Shown: positions 8,298 to 16,981 of the stretch, in pieces | Position numbering within the stretch: position 1 is the first letter of the stretch | Layout of the letters: the number at the start of each line of letters is the position of its first letter | Assembly: GCA_934167435.1 (NCBI GenBank) | Contig: CAKPKZ010000009.1 | Span: forward strand, 1 to 21,526 | Origin: an uncultured Clostridia bacterium | Lineage (GTDB): Bacteria > Bacillota > Clostridia > TANB77 > CAG-508 | Length of the DNA: 21,526 bases | Reading direction: 5' to 3' | Notes under the pieces: generated by a model | Database searches by the model: none | Seen by the model: the letters and a program-made list of their open reading frames with translations, nothing else | What the model was told of the DNA's origin: nothing | Position numbers and translations under genes: made by a program

Positions 8298-9182
8298 GTG
8301 AAAGAAATAAAAAACATATTAATAGTTACAACTTTTTTAATTGTGGTAATAGTTACTCAAATAGCAGTATATTATATTTTTTCAGATATAGAATCTAAAG
8401 AGCCATCTAAAGAAACATTTAGTGAAGAGTGTCAAATACAAACCAAAATATATCAAGGAAGAAAAATTTTTACAATATCGCCTAATAATAAAAACAATAC
8501 TGAAAAAGTTATATTATATTTTCATGGAGGATCTTATGTAGCAGAAATGACAAAAGAACATTGGGATTTTTTAGGAAGGTTAGCAAATGACACAGGTTTA
8601 CAAATAATTGTACCCGATTATCCATTAACGCCTAAATATAATTATGAAGATGTTTTTAATATGGTAGAACCATTATATAATGAAATTATTAAAAATATTA
8701 ATGCTCATAATTTAATTATGATGGGGGATTCTGCGGGAGGAGGTCTAGCATTAGCACTAGAAGAGAAATTAGGAGTAGACAATATAGAATGCCCAGAAAA
8801 GTTAATACTAATATCGCCATGGTTAGATGTTAGAATGGAAAATAATGAAATAAATAAAATAGAAAAGTATGATACAGATTTAAGCAAAGAAAAATTAAAA
8901 TTAGCTGGAATTGCTTACTCTGGAATAGATGGTATAAATAACTATTTGGTAAATCCAATAGATGGGCCTTTGAAAAATTTGAAAAATGTTACTATTTTTA
9001 CTGGAACATATGATATACTAAATCCAGATGTTCACAAGTTGATAAATAAGGTCCAAAATGAAGGTATTACTATACAAATAAAGGAATATAGTGAAGCCAA
9101 ACATATTTGGATTATAAATAGCCCAAATGAAGAAGTATCGAAAAATGCTTATAATGATTTATTAGAAACATTAAACTATTAA
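8298..9182 (+). CDS. Membrane-anchored alpha/beta hydrolase, HSL-type esterase
   Basis: A 294-residue serine hydrolase with an N-terminal hydrophobic segment (about residues 6-28) that should place the catalytic domain outside the membrane. The oxyanion motif HGGSYV starts at residue 76 and the nucleophile elbow is GDSAGG with Ser145. A likely Asp lies in TYDILNPDVH and a likely His in AKHIWII near the C-terminus. The HGG plus GDSAGG pair is typical of the hormone-sensitive lipase (family IV) esterases. GTG is used as start, with an AAGGG-type RBS just upstream and 15 nt after the permease stop. It is followed 14 nt later by an acetyltransferase-like gene, so the two may add and remove acyl groups on the same unknown substrate. 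Confidence 0.85.
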   Translation: MKEIKNILIVTTFLIVVIVTQIAVYYIFSDIESKEPSKETFSEECQIQTKIYQGRKIFTISPNNKNNTEKVILYFHGGSYVAEMTKEHWDFLGRLANDTGLQIIVPDYPLTPKYNYEDVFNMVEPLYNEIIKNINAHNLIMMGDSAGGGLALALEEKLGVDNIECPEKLILISPWLDVRMENNEINKIEKYDTDLSKEKLKLAGIAYSGIDGINNYLVNPIDGPLKNLKNVTIFTGTYDILNPDVHKLINKVQNEGITIQIKEYSEAKHIWIINSPNEEVSKNAYNDLLETLNY

Positions 9183-9196
9183 TAATAGGAGTTTTT

Positions 9197-10486
9197 ATGA
9201 AAAGAAAAAAAGAAAAGTTGGGATGGAGAAAGTTAGATAACTCTGCTAAAATTTTTCCAATATCTGCAGGTAAAAAATTTAGTACAGTTTTTAGATTATC
9301 TGTAATTCTAAAACAAAATGTAAATGCTAGCATTCTAGAAAAAGCGGTAAATATTACACTGGAAAAGTATGTATCATTTAAAGTAAAAATGAAAACTGGA
9401 TTTTTTTGGTATTATTTTGAATATAATACTAAAAAACCAATAGTAGAACAAGAAAAAGATTATCCATGTAAATATATTGATCCAAAAGAAAATAATGATT
9501 ATTTATTTAAGGTAACATATTTTGAAAAAAAGATAAACATAGATATATTTCATTCATTAACAGATGGAAATAGTGGAAGTACTTTTTTTAGAGAAATAAT
9601 ATATAATTATTTAGAAATGGCACATTGTAACGAATTAAATAATGAAAAAAGAACAATTAGAAAAATAGATTACAATACAGAAGATAGTTATATTCTAAAT
9701 TATAAAAAAGACTTAAAATCAAATGCTTCTTCAAAAAAAGCATACATATTAAAAGGAAGAACAATAAAGTTAGGAGCTGTGTCTGCAATACATGAAATAA
9801 TTGATGTAAACGATTTAAAAAAAGAATGTAGTATATACAATGTTACAATAACACAATATTTATCTGCTGTATTAATATACTCAATATATTTTGCAAATTA
9901 TAAAAAAAATAACGGAAAAAAGCCAATTAAACTATGTATACCAGTTAATTTAAAAAGATACTTTCAATCTAAAACAATATCTAACTTTTTTTCATATATA
10001 ACATTGGAAATATTTTTGAATAATATAGATGCTACATTTGAAAACATATTAGAATTAGTAAAGAATGATTTTAATAGGAAATTAACAGAAGAGGAAATAA
10101 TAAAAACTATGTCTGCAAATGTAAAATTAGGAAATAATTTAGCAGTAAGAACAGTACCATTAATATTAAAAAAAATCTTAGTAAGATTAAGCTATATAGA
10201 AATTAGGAAATATACTACAATTACATTTTCAAATATAGGGAGAATTGGTATAATAGGAAAATATAAAGAATACATAGATAATTTTCTTATGTTAATAGCT
10301 CCAGAACCAGTAGAAAGAATAAAATGCTCTTCGTGTACATTTGAAGATAAAATGGTATTCACATTTACTTCAATTTTAGAAGATTCGAATATAGAGAAAG
10401 TGTTTTATGAATTTTTAAAAAGCAAAAACATTAAAGTTTATATAGAAAGTAATGGTGTTTTAGATGTTATATCCACAAAAAATTAA
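9197..10486 (+). CDS. Alcohol acetyltransferase/condensation-fold protein
   Basis: A 429-residue protein of the CoA-dependent acyltransferase fold (AATase/PapA-like). The catalytic signature HxxxDG is His119-Ser-Leu-Thr-Asp123-Gly. Family-like features are the opening 'WRKLDNSAKIFPIS', and TITFSNIGRIG about two thirds along, resembling the conserved N-x-G region before the C-terminal lobe. No signal peptide is seen. RBS is TAGGAG before ATG. The end overlaps the next gene by 23 nt, indicating translational coupling. The genes around it (esterase, DUF6320-like membrane protein) are a recurring trio in Firmicutes as I remember it. The acyl acceptor is unknown. Confidence 0.7.
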   Translation: MKRKKEKLGWRKLDNSAKIFPISAGKKFSTVFRLSVILKQNVNASILEKAVNITLEKYVSFKVKMKTGFFWYYFEYNTKKPIVEQEKDYPCKYIDPKENNDYLFKVTYFEKKINIDIFHSLTDGNSGSTFFREIIYNYLEMAHCNELNNEKRTIRKIDYNTEDSYILNYKKDLKSNASSKKAYILKGRTIKLGAVSAIHEIIDVNDLKKECSIYNVTITQYLSAVLIYSIYFANYKKNNGKKPIKLCIPVNLKRYFQSKTISNFFSYITLEIFLNNIDATFENILELVKNDFNRKLTEEEIIKTMSANVKLGNNLAVRTVPLILKKILVRLSYIEIRKYTTITFSNIGRIGIIGKYKEYIDNFLMLIAPEPVERIKCSSCTFEDKMVFTFTSILEDSNIEKVFYEFLKSKNIKVYIESNGVLDVISTKN

Positions 10487-11027
10487 TGCTAAGAATGGTG
10501 ATTTAATTATAAGAATTATGTTAGCGAGTTCAATTATAATAGCAATTACTTTAGTTATTATTAATAAAGTGACTAATCCTAATGTACATTGGGGAGCATT
10601 ATGTAATGCTGGAATAGTATATATATGGACAACAGTAATATATTCTATAAAAAAAAATACTAACATTGCAGGACAAGTATTATTACAAACAATTGCAATA
10701 TCTATATTTACAATATATATTGATTATGTATTAGGATTTGAAGCCTGGTCAGTGAATTACATTTTACCTGTAATAATTATAATAGCAAATATAACTATGT
10801 TAATATTAACAATTATAAGTTACAAAAAGTATATAAGATATGCAATATACCAATTAATTATAATATTATTAAGTATGTTACCCATGTTGTTAATTTATGA
10901 GAAAATTATACAAAATAAAACGTTGAATTACATTGCAGTAAGTATATCGATTATTAATTTAATAATTACTATTATATTGTGCAAAAATGATGTAAAGGAA
11001 GTAATTATAAGAAAATTTCATATATAG
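10464..11027 (+). CDS. DUF6320-like multispanning membrane protein
   Basis: A 187-residue integral membrane protein with about six hydrophobic helices, starting near residue 14 (IIRIMLASSIIIAITLVII). The motif region HWGALCNAGIVYIWTTVIYSIK resembles DUF6320 proteins, which are usually encoded beside alcohol-acetyltransferase-like genes. The N-terminus (MLYPQKIN) begins where longer relatives carry a Cys-rich zinc ribbon; that ribbon is absent here. The ATG lies inside the upstream gene (overlap 10464-10486). Function is unknown. Family assignment is from recall and is tentative. Confidence 0.6.
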   Translation: MLYPQKINAKNGDLIIRIMLASSIIIAITLVIINKVTNPNVHWGALCNAGIVYIWTTVIYSIKKNTNIAGQVLLQTIAISIFTIYIDYVLGFEAWSVNYILPVIIIIANITMLILTIISYKKYIRYAIYQLIIILLSMLPMLLIYEKIIQNKTLNYIAVSISIINLIITIILCKNDVKEVIIRKFHI

Positions 11028-11034
11028 AAAGAGA

Positions 11035-12069
11035 ATGGAAAAAATGAAGAATATAAAAGATTATAATTTAGAAGAATTAAAAAAAGAATTTATAGAATTA
11101 GGAGAAAAACCATTTAGAGCAGAACAGGTATTTAAATGGATACATGAAGCAAATGTAAAAGAATTTGATGAGATGACTAATATTTCGTTAGAATTAAGGG
11201 AAAAGTTAAAACAAAATTATACAATGTGTATTTATAAAATTATAAAAAAACAAGTAGCATCTGATGGAACAAAAAAATATCTTTTTGATGTATTAGATGG
11301 TAATGCAATAGAAACTGTTTTAATGCAATATCATCATGGATATAGCATTTGTGTTTCTTCGCAAATAGGTTGCAAGATGGGATGTAAGTTTTGTGCCTCA
11401 ACAGGAATAAAATTTATAAGAAATCTTAGTTCAGGAGAAATTGTAGAACAAATATTGGCAGTACAAAGGGATGAAAATATTAAAATTTCAAATGTAGTAT
11501 TTATGGGAATTGGAGAGCCACTTGACAATTATGATAATGTTGTAAATGCTATTAGAATAATAAATAACCCTAAAGGATTGAATATAGGAGCTAGACATAT
11601 AAGTGTTTCTACAAGTGGATTAGTTCCAAAAATATATAAGTTAGCTAAGGAAAATATTCAATGCACGTTATCAATATCATTACATGCAACGACAGATGAA
11701 AAACGTAGTAAAATGATGCCGGTTAATGATGCATATAATATAGAACAACTAATAAAAGCATGCAAAGATTATATAAAAATAACAAATAGAAGAATATCAT
11801 TTGAATATGCTTTAGCAAAAGATAATAATGACAATTTAGAAGATGCAAAAAAGTTGGTGAATTTGTTAAAAGGAATGATTTGCCATGTTAATTTAATACC
11901 AATAAACAAAATAGAAAATGGAGAATTTACTAAAAGTTCTAATGAAAATATAATCAAATTTAGAGATTACTTAAATGCTCATGGAATTGTAGCAACAATT
12001 AGAAGAGAATTGGGTTCTGATATAGATGCAGCATGTGGGCAGTTAAGAAGAAAAAATTTAAATAAATAA
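11035..12069 (+). CDS. rlmN: 23S rRNA (A2503-C2)/tRNA (A37-C2) methyltransferase RlmN
   Basis: Radical SAM enzyme that methylates C2 of A2503 in 23S rRNA and A37 in some tRNAs. The protein is 344 residues. The cluster cysteines are 113/117/120 in GCKMGCKFC. Cys106 in ICVSSQ matches the conserved cysteine that resolves the intermediate, and Cys334 in DAACGQL matches the methyl-carrying cysteine. The N-terminal region LGEKPFRAEQVFKWIH, the GIGEPLDNYDNV loop and LSISLHATTDEKR are family hallmarks. ATG 11044 (MKNIKDY) is an alternative start with more typical spacing from GAAAGAGAA. It closes the same-strand run and is followed by a strong hairpin. Confidence 0.95.
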   Translation: MEKMKNIKDYNLEELKKEFIELGEKPFRAEQVFKWIHEANVKEFDEMTNISLELREKLKQNYTMCIYKIIKKQVASDGTKKYLFDVLDGNAIETVLMQYHHGYSICVSSQIGCKMGCKFCASTGIKFIRNLSSGEIVEQILAVQRDENIKISNVVFMGIGEPLDNYDNVVNAIRIINNPKGLNIGARHISVSTSGLVPKIYKLAKENIQCTLSISLHATTDEKRSKMMPVNDAYNIEQLIKACKDYIKITNRRISFEYALAKDNNDNLEDAKKLVNLLKGMICHVNLIPINKIENGEFTKSSNENIIKFRDYLNAHGIVATIRRELGSDIDAACGQLRRKNLNK

Positions 12070-12113
12070 AAAAGCTGGAATTTGAAGTTAAATACTTCAT
12101 TTCCAACTTTTAG
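12070..12113. terminator. Bidirectional terminator between rlmN and spoIVA
   Basis: Arms AAAGCTGGAA (12071-12080) plus TGAAGT (12083-12088) pair with ACTTCA (12094-12099) plus TTCCAACTTT (12101-12110), with one C/A mismatch and a one-base asymmetry, around the loop TAAAT. An A tract on the left and T's on the right let it serve both convergent genes. Confidence 0.8.
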
Positions 12114-12114
12114 T

Positions 12115-13593
12115 TTATAATATAATACAAATTAATCCTCCAGAACCTTCATTAACAATACGTTCTAAAGTTTCTTGAAGCTTTAATTGAGCATCTTCTG
12201 GCATTTTAGAAAGCTTTGTTTGAAGACCTTCATTAACAAGTTCGTGTAAACTCTTTCCAAAAATATTAGATTCCCAAATTTTCTTAGGGTCATTTTCAAA
12301 TTCAGAAAGTAAATAATTTACTAACTCCTCAGATTGTTTTTCAGATCCAACAATTGGAGATACTTCTGTTTCTACATTAGTTTTTATTAAATGAATGCTT
12401 GGAGCAGTAGCTTTTAATTTTACCCCAAATCTAGAACCCTGTTTAACCATTTCTGGTTCTTCAAGAATTAAATCGTCCATAGAAGGTGTAACAATTCCAT
12501 ATCCTTTAGCATTTACTTCTTCTAACGCATATGAAATTTTGTCATATTTTTTCTTAGTCTTTGATAAATCAGAAATTATACTAAATAAATCGCCTTCATT
12601 AGAAACACTAACACCTGTAATTTCTGAAAGAACAGTGTAAAACAATTCCTCTTTCATTGTAATAGAAATATTAACAGTTCCAGTTCCTAGCATAATATTT
12701 TCAATAGAAGTGTTATCTATTATTTCTGTGCTTTTAATAGAACTTACACAAGTAGAGACTTCTTTCAAAACATTAACATTAGAAAAAGCATTTTTTATTT
12801 CATCAAATAATTGACATTTTAGCGGATGTGAAAAATCTAAACCATCTATCCATCTAGGAAATTTAATATTAATTTGTTCAACAGGAAATTCGTATAAAAC
12901 TTTAGAAAACATATCTGTAATATCATCAATTGTTAATTCTTCACAATTTGTAGGAATTACTGTTGTGTTATATTTTTGGCTTAATTCATTAGCTAGATTT
13001 TTACTTTCATTAGAAGAAGGGTTTTGAGTATTTAAAAGCATAATAAAAGGTTTATTAATTTCTTTTAGTTCAGAAACCACTCTTTCTTCAGCTTTTACAT
13101 AGTCATCACGAGGAATGTCGGTAAAAGAACCATCTGTTGTTATTAAAATTCCTATAGTTGAATGTTCTTGTATTACTTTTTTGGTTCCAATTTCAGCAGC
13201 CTTTTCAAATGGGATTTCTTCTTCAGACCATGGAGTTTTAACCATTCTAGGCATATCATCTTCCAAATATCCTATACTATTTTCAACTAAATATCCAACA
13301 CAATCTACTAAACGTGTTTTAAATTTTAAGTTATTATCAAGTGAAATTTCAATAGCCTCATTTGGAACAAATTTTGGTTCAGTTGTCATTATTGTTTTTC
13401 CAGCAGCACTTTGTGGAAGTTCATCTTTGGCTCTTTCTTTTTTATAGTCATTGTCTATATTAGGTATAACAAGTAAGTCCATAAATTTTTTTATAAAAGT
13501 AGATTTACCAGTTCTAACAGGTCCAACAACTCCAACATAAATATCACCTTCTGTTCTTTTGGCAATGTCTTGATATAGATTTATATTTTCCAT
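12115..13593 (-). CDS. spoIVA: Stage IV sporulation protein A (spore coat morphogenetic ATPase)
   Basis: SpoIVA polymerises by ATP hydrolysis on the forespore outer membrane and forms the basement layer for coat assembly. At 492 residues it matches the B. subtilis protein in length. The Walker A motif GPVRTGKS is at residues 24-31 and is followed by GKTIMTTEPKFVP, the region containing the sensor threonines. FPRWIDGLDFSHP is another visible landmark. The C-terminus GGLICIIL is the conserved tail that binds the membrane anchor SpoVM. AAAGGAGG sits just upstream of the ATG on the minus strand. It stands alone, convergent with rlmN, with a sigma-E-like promoter. Its presence marks the organism as an endospore former. 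Confidence 0.97.
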   Translation of the reverse strand: MENINLYQDIAKRTEGDIYVGVVGPVRTGKSTFIKKFMDLLVIPNIDNDYKKERAKDELPQSAAGKTIMTTEPKFVPNEAIEISLDNNLKFKTRLVDCVGYLVENSIGYLEDDMPRMVKTPWSEEEIPFEKAAEIGTKKVIQEHSTIGILITTDGSFTDIPRDDYVKAEERVVSELKEINKPFIMLLNTQNPSSNESKNLANELSQKYNTTVIPTNCEELTIDDITDMFSKVLYEFPVEQINIKFPRWIDGLDFSHPLKCQLFDEIKNAFSNVNVLKEVSTCVSSIKSTEIIDNTSIENIMLGTGTVNISITMKEELFYTVLSEITGVSVSNEGDLFSIISDLSKTKKKYDKISYALEEVNAKGYGIVTPSMDDLILEEPEMVKQGSRFGVKLKATAPSIHLIKTNVETEVSPIVGSEKQSEELVNYLLSEFENDPKKIWESNIFGKSLHELVNEGLQTKLSKMPEDAQLKLQETLERIVNEGSGGLICIIL

Positions 13594-13647
13594 CTATATA
13601 CCTCCTTTAAAATTCAAGAAATGTTTGTACTAAATAACTTTAATTAA

Positions 13648-13676
13648 TTTATATTGAGAAATGTTAAAGAATATGA
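13648..13676 (-). promoter_or_regulatory. Putative sigma-E promoter of spoIVA
   Basis: On the minus strand, TCATATT (13676-13670) resembles the sigma-E -35, and AATATAAA (13655-13648) matches about 5 of 8 of the -10 CATACAAT, with the expected 14-nt spacing. spoIVA is transcribed by sigma-E in B. subtilis. The -10 match is imperfect. Confidence 0.4.
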
Positions 13677-13694
13677 CAAGTTATAAAAAAATAA

Positions 13695-13723
13695 TTGATA
13701 AATATAGAGAAATGTGATAAAAT
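13695..13723 (+). promoter_or_regulatory. Sigma-A promoter of the UDP-sugar genes
   Basis: TTGATA (13695-13700), 17 nt, TAAAAT (13718-13723) with TG at 13715-13716 giving an extended -10. It is divergent from spoIVA, with its upstream edge about 20 nt from the sigma-E-like element. Confidence 0.65.
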
Positions 13724-13784
13724 AACAAATATTATATAGTTCTCATACAATATAATGAGATAAATTGAAAGGGTTGAATACAAA

Positions 13785-15041
13785 ATGAGGGATTTAGAAA
13801 AAGCAAAAGATATATTGAAAGAGTATAACCAAGAACATATAATAAAGATTCTGGATCAATTAGATACAGAAAAACAAAATGAGTTAGTTAATCAAATATT
13901 AAATATAGATTTTCACCAAATACATGAGTTATATGAAAATACTAAAAAAGAAATTGAATTTAAAGAAAATAAAATAGAGCCAATTAAATATTTAGATAAA
14001 GAAAAGTTAAGTAGCGCACAAAAAGAAAAATTTGAAGAATTAGGAAGTAACATTATAAAAAATGGTCAATATGCAGTAGTAACCATGGCAGGAGGGCAAG
14101 GAACTAGACTAGGGCATAATGGACCAAAAGGAACATTTAAGTTAGATGTATATGGCAAAGGAAAGTATTTATTTGAAATATTAGCAGAAAATTTAAAAGA
14201 AGCAAATAAAAAATACAATACAATAATACCTTGGTACATAATGACGAGTAAAGAAAATAATGATGCTACCAAAGAATTCTTAGAAAAAAATAATTATTTT
14301 GGTTATGATAAAAGTTGTGTGACTTTATTTATGCAAGGAGAATTACCATTAGTTAGTCAAGATGGAAAACTATTAATAAATAAAAATATGCAAATAAAAG
14401 AAGCTTCTGATGGAAATGGAGGAGTATTCTCATCTTTAAGAACAACAGGAGCTTTGGCAGATATGAAAAAAAGAAATATAAAATGGATATTTATAGGTGG
14501 AGTAGATAATGCGATTTTAAAAATGGCAGATATAGTATTATTAGGAATGGCTATTGACCACAATGTCCAAATAGCTTCAAAATCTGTAGTAAAAGCTAAT
14601 CCACATGAAAGAGTAGGAGTATTTTGCAGATGTAATGGATGTCCTAAAGTTATAGAATATACAGAACTTCCAGAAAAAATGGCTGAGGAAATAGATAATA
14701 ATGGGGAATTAAAATATGGTGAATCGCATATAATGTGTAATTTATTTACGATAGATGCTATAGAAAAAATTAGTAAAGAACCATTAATGTATCATAGTGC
14801 ATTTAAGAAGAATTCTTACATAGATGAAAATGGAAAAGAAATAATTCCACAAGAACCAAATTCATATAAATTTGAAGCATTTATATTTGATAGTTTTGAA
14901 TTTTTTGATGATATTGCAATATTAAGAGGAAAAAGAGAAGATGATTTTGCACCAGTAAAAAATAAAGAAGGTACAGATAGTCCAAAAACTGCTAAAGAAT
15001 TATATGAAAAATATTGGAAAAGAGTTGGAAATAAACAATAA
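13785..15041 (+). CDS. UAP1-type UDP-N-acetylhexosamine pyrophosphorylase (UDPGP family)
   Basis: Predicted to join a sugar-1-phosphate (likely GlcNAc-1-P) to UTP, releasing pyrophosphate. The 418-residue protein belongs to the eukaryotic-like UDPGP family rather than to GlmU. An N-terminal helical region of about 95 residues precedes AVVTMAGGQGTRLG (97-110) and GPKG (113-116), the nucleotide-binding loop. Later family landmarks are GNGGVFSSL, IFIGGVDNAIL (the UTP/metal Asp region), KANPHERVGVF, and FEAFIFDSF near the C-terminus. It is followed 25 nt later by a GlmU-C-like beta-helix protein, suggesting that two polypeptides share UDP-GlcNAc synthesis. Specificity for GlcNAc over Glc or GalNAc is inferred. 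Confidence 0.82.
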   Translation: MRDLEKAKDILKEYNQEHIIKILDQLDTEKQNELVNQILNIDFHQIHELYENTKKEIEFKENKIEPIKYLDKEKLSSAQKEKFEELGSNIIKNGQYAVVTMAGGQGTRLGHNGPKGTFKLDVYGKGKYLFEILAENLKEANKKYNTIIPWYIMTSKENNDATKEFLEKNNYFGYDKSCVTLFMQGELPLVSQDGKLLINKNMQIKEASDGNGGVFSSLRTTGALADMKKRNIKWIFIGGVDNAILKMADIVLLGMAIDHNVQIASKSVVKANPHERVGVFCRCNGCPKVIEYTELPEKMAEEIDNNGELKYGESHIMCNLFTIDAIEKISKEPLMYHSAFKKNSYIDENGKEIIPQEPNSYKFEAFIFDSFEFFDDIAILRGKREDDFAPVKNKEGTDSPKTAKELYEKYWKRVGNKQ

Positions 15042-15066
15042 TTTAATATAAAGAGGGGAATTATTA

Positions 15067-15732
15067 ATGGATGAATGTAAAATAGAAAACTTATATAATT
15101 TAAATGAAACAATTGCAAAAGAATTACTAGAAAATAATATATATCCTTGGGAAGTATTACCACAAATAAAGGACTTTATACTAAAATTAGGACCAACGTT
15201 AAGTAAGGACGAATATGAAGAAGTTAAAGAAAATGTTTGGATTGCAAAAAGTGCTAAAGTAGCTCCAACTTCATTTATTGCAGGACCTACAATAATTGGA
15301 AAAGAAGCGGAAGTAAGACATTGTGCATTTATAAGAGGAAATGCAATTGTTGGAGAAGGTGCAGTTGTTGGGAATTCAACAGAACTAAAAAACGTTATAT
15401 TATTTAATAAAGTTCAAGTACCACATTATAATTATGTAGGAGATTCGATATTGGGGTATAAATCACATATGGGAGCTGGATCAATAACTTCAAATGTTAA
15501 ATCAGATAAAAAATTAGTTATAATAAAGGCTAAAATGGAAAAAATAGAAACTGGATTAAAAAAAGTAGGGGCTATGTTAGGAGATGAAGTTGAAGTTGGC
15601 TGTGGTTCAGTATTAAACCCAGGAACTATAATTGGAAAAAATACTAATATATATCCATTATCTTCAGTAAGAGGCGTAATAAAAAAAGGAAGTATATATA
15701 AAAATCAGAATGAAATAATAGAAAAAAATTAA
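15067..15732 (+). CDS. Left-handed beta-helix (hexapeptide repeat) protein resembling the GlmU acetyltransferase domain
   Basis: A 221-residue protein with an N-terminal helical segment (1-60) then hexapeptide repeats (about 61-210). The stretch VGNSTELKNVILF...VPHYNYVGDSILG resembles the GlmU C-terminal domain, where VGNFVELKN and GHLSYLGD surround the catalytic His. His120 here occupies that place. MGAGSITSNV resembles the GlmU 'IGAGTITCN' loop. It has no nucleotidyltransferase domain, which is supplied by the gene in front. It could acetylate glucosamine-1-phosphate or be a related non-catalytic partner. RBS is AGAGGGG before ATG. Confidence 0.75.
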   Translation: MDECKIENLYNLNETIAKELLENNIYPWEVLPQIKDFILKLGPTLSKDEYEEVKENVWIAKSAKVAPTSFIAGPTIIGKEAEVRHCAFIRGNAIVGEGAVVGNSTELKNVILFNKVQVPHYNYVGDSILGYKSHMGAGSITSNVKSDKKLVIIKAKMEKIETGLKKVGAMLGDEVEVGCGSVLNPGTIIGKNTNIYPLSSVRGVIKKGSIYKNQNEIIEKN

Positions 15733-15760
15733 AAAATCAGCTATTTAAAGCTGATTTTTT
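15731..15760. terminator. Bidirectional terminator
   Basis: A perfect 12-bp inverted repeat: AAAAAATCAGCT (15731-15742) and AGCTGATTTTTT (15749-15760) around a 6-nt loop. It overlaps the stop of the beta-helix gene and ends 1 nt before the convergent membrane gene's stop. Confidence 0.9.
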
Positions 15761-15761
15761 G

Positions 15762-16133
15762 TTACATTCCTTGATTACCAGGAATGAAATAGTCAATAAC
15801 ACCATAGATTAATGCACCTACTATTGCTGCTACCCAAGAAATTGAGTAACCAGAAACAAAAAATTGTGTAACATATAAAGTAATAGCTGCTAAAGCAAAT
15901 CCGATAAACCCTTTACCAAAAGGACTTGCATGTAATCCAGTAAATTTAACAATTAAATAATCTATAACAGTTAATACAACTGCAGCTATTGCTAAAGCCC
16001 AAATATTATTTATTGAAAATTCAGGTGTAAAAAATGCTGTAATTGCTAAAACCACGGCAGCTCCTATTAATCTACCAATTATTTGCCATACTGTTGAAGT
16101 GCTGTTTTCACTACGAGTTTGAGTATCTGACAT
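15762..16133 (-). CDS. Small membrane protein, phage holin 4_2/YvlD-like family
   Basis: A 123-residue protein with a polar Ser/Thr-rich N-terminus (1-14) and four hydrophobic helices (about 16-36, 44-66, 72-92, 98-116). The pattern (ITAFFTPEFSINNIWALAIAAVVLTVIDYLI) resembles the chromosomal YvlD family that databases label 'phage holin 4_2'. No phage genes surround it, so a lytic role is unlikely. In Bacillus, relatives lie in envelope-stress operons. RBS AAGGAGG is upstream of ATG on the minus strand. Function unknown. Confidence 0.65.
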   Translation of the reverse strand: MSDTQTRSENSTSTVWQIIGRLIGAAVVLAITAFFTPEFSINNIWALAIAAVVLTVIDYLIVKFTGLHASPFGKGFIGFALAAITLYVTQFFVSGYSISWVAAIVGALIYGVIDYFIPGNQGM

Positions 16134-16288
16134 TTTCTTGACCTCCTTGTATTGAAATTTGCATAATGTAAAAAAATAAGGTTCAGTAATATTATTTACA
16201 ATTAATTATTATTTATTCAAAAAATTAAGTATAAAAGAGTAAAAATTTGTTAAAAATAAAAATAAAAATTGAATTAAGGAGAGTTAAA

Positions 16289-16981
16289 TTGTTAATAACA
16301 TTCATTAGAGCCATAGTTTTATATTTGATAGTTTTAATTGTAATGAGGGCAATGGGGAAAAGGGAAATAGGACAATTACAACCTTTTGAATTAGCTATTT
16401 CTATAATGATAGCAGATTTAGCTTCAATTCCAATGACAGAAACAGGTATTCCAATAACAAATGGAATAATACCAATTCTAGGTTTGCTAGTAATGCATTT
16501 AATAATTTCTATTGTAAATTTAAAAAGTATAAAATTAAGAGAAATAATTTGTGGAAAACCACGAATATTAATTTATAGAGGAAAAATAGATGAAAAGGCT
16601 CTAAAAAAAGAAAGATTTACAATTAATGAATTACAAGAGAGATTGAGGGGAAATAATATAATGAATTTGGGAGATGTAGAGTTCGCAATACTAGAAACAA
16701 ATGGAGAAATAACTGTAATTCAAAAACCTGAAAAAAGAGCTGTTGTACCAGAAGATTTAGGAATTACACCAGAATATGAAGGTATATCATATGATTTAGT
16801 TATAGATGGAAAAGTTATGAATGCTAATTTAAAAAAGATCGGAAAGAATTATAATTGGTTAAAAAAACAATTAGATAAATTTAATATGCTACCTGAAGAG
16901 GCTTTAGTAGTTACAATAGATGGAAAGAATTCTATATTCTGTCAGAAGAAAGGTGAAAAAAATGAAAGAAATAATTATTAG
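16289..16981 (+). CDS. DUF421 membrane protein (YetF-like)
   Basis: A 230-residue protein with three N-terminal TM helices (about 3-80) and a cytosolic alpha/beta domain. The hallmark VMRAMGKREIGQLQPFELAI is at about residues 15-34, with IADLASIPM after it. I chose the TTG at 16289 because AAGGAG lies 7 nt upstream and family members begin MLITxIRxIILY. An upstream in-frame start at 16247 would precede that RBS. DUF421 occurs in Bacillus YetF and in the 2Duf protein linked to spore heat resistance, so an envelope or spore-membrane role is plausible but unproven. It overlaps the next gene by 20 nt. Confidence 0.85.
   Translation: MLITFIRAIVLYLIVLIVMRAMGKREIGQLQPFELAISIMIADLASIPMTETGIPITNGIIPILGLLVMHLIISIVNLKSIKLREIICGKPRILIYRGKIDEKALKKERFTINELQERLRGNNIMNLGDVEFAILETNGEITVIQKPEKRAVVPEDLGITPEYEGISYDLVIDGKVMNANLKKIGKNYNWLKKQLDKFNMLPEEALVVTIDGKNSIFCQKKGEKNERNNY

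Noticed and set aside
12395..13447. Plus-strand frames of 81 and 110 codons opposite spoIVA
   Set aside because: They are antisense shadows of a well-conserved gene, with no RBS or recognisable domain.
15762..16133. Prophage holin
   Set aside because: The family label is misleading: there are no phage structural, lysis or integrase genes nearby, and YvlD-like members are chromosomal.
16247..16288. Upstream start for the DUF421 gene
   Set aside because: It would place AAGGAG inside the coding region, and the extra residues are not family-like; TTG 16289 fits both RBS and homologues.
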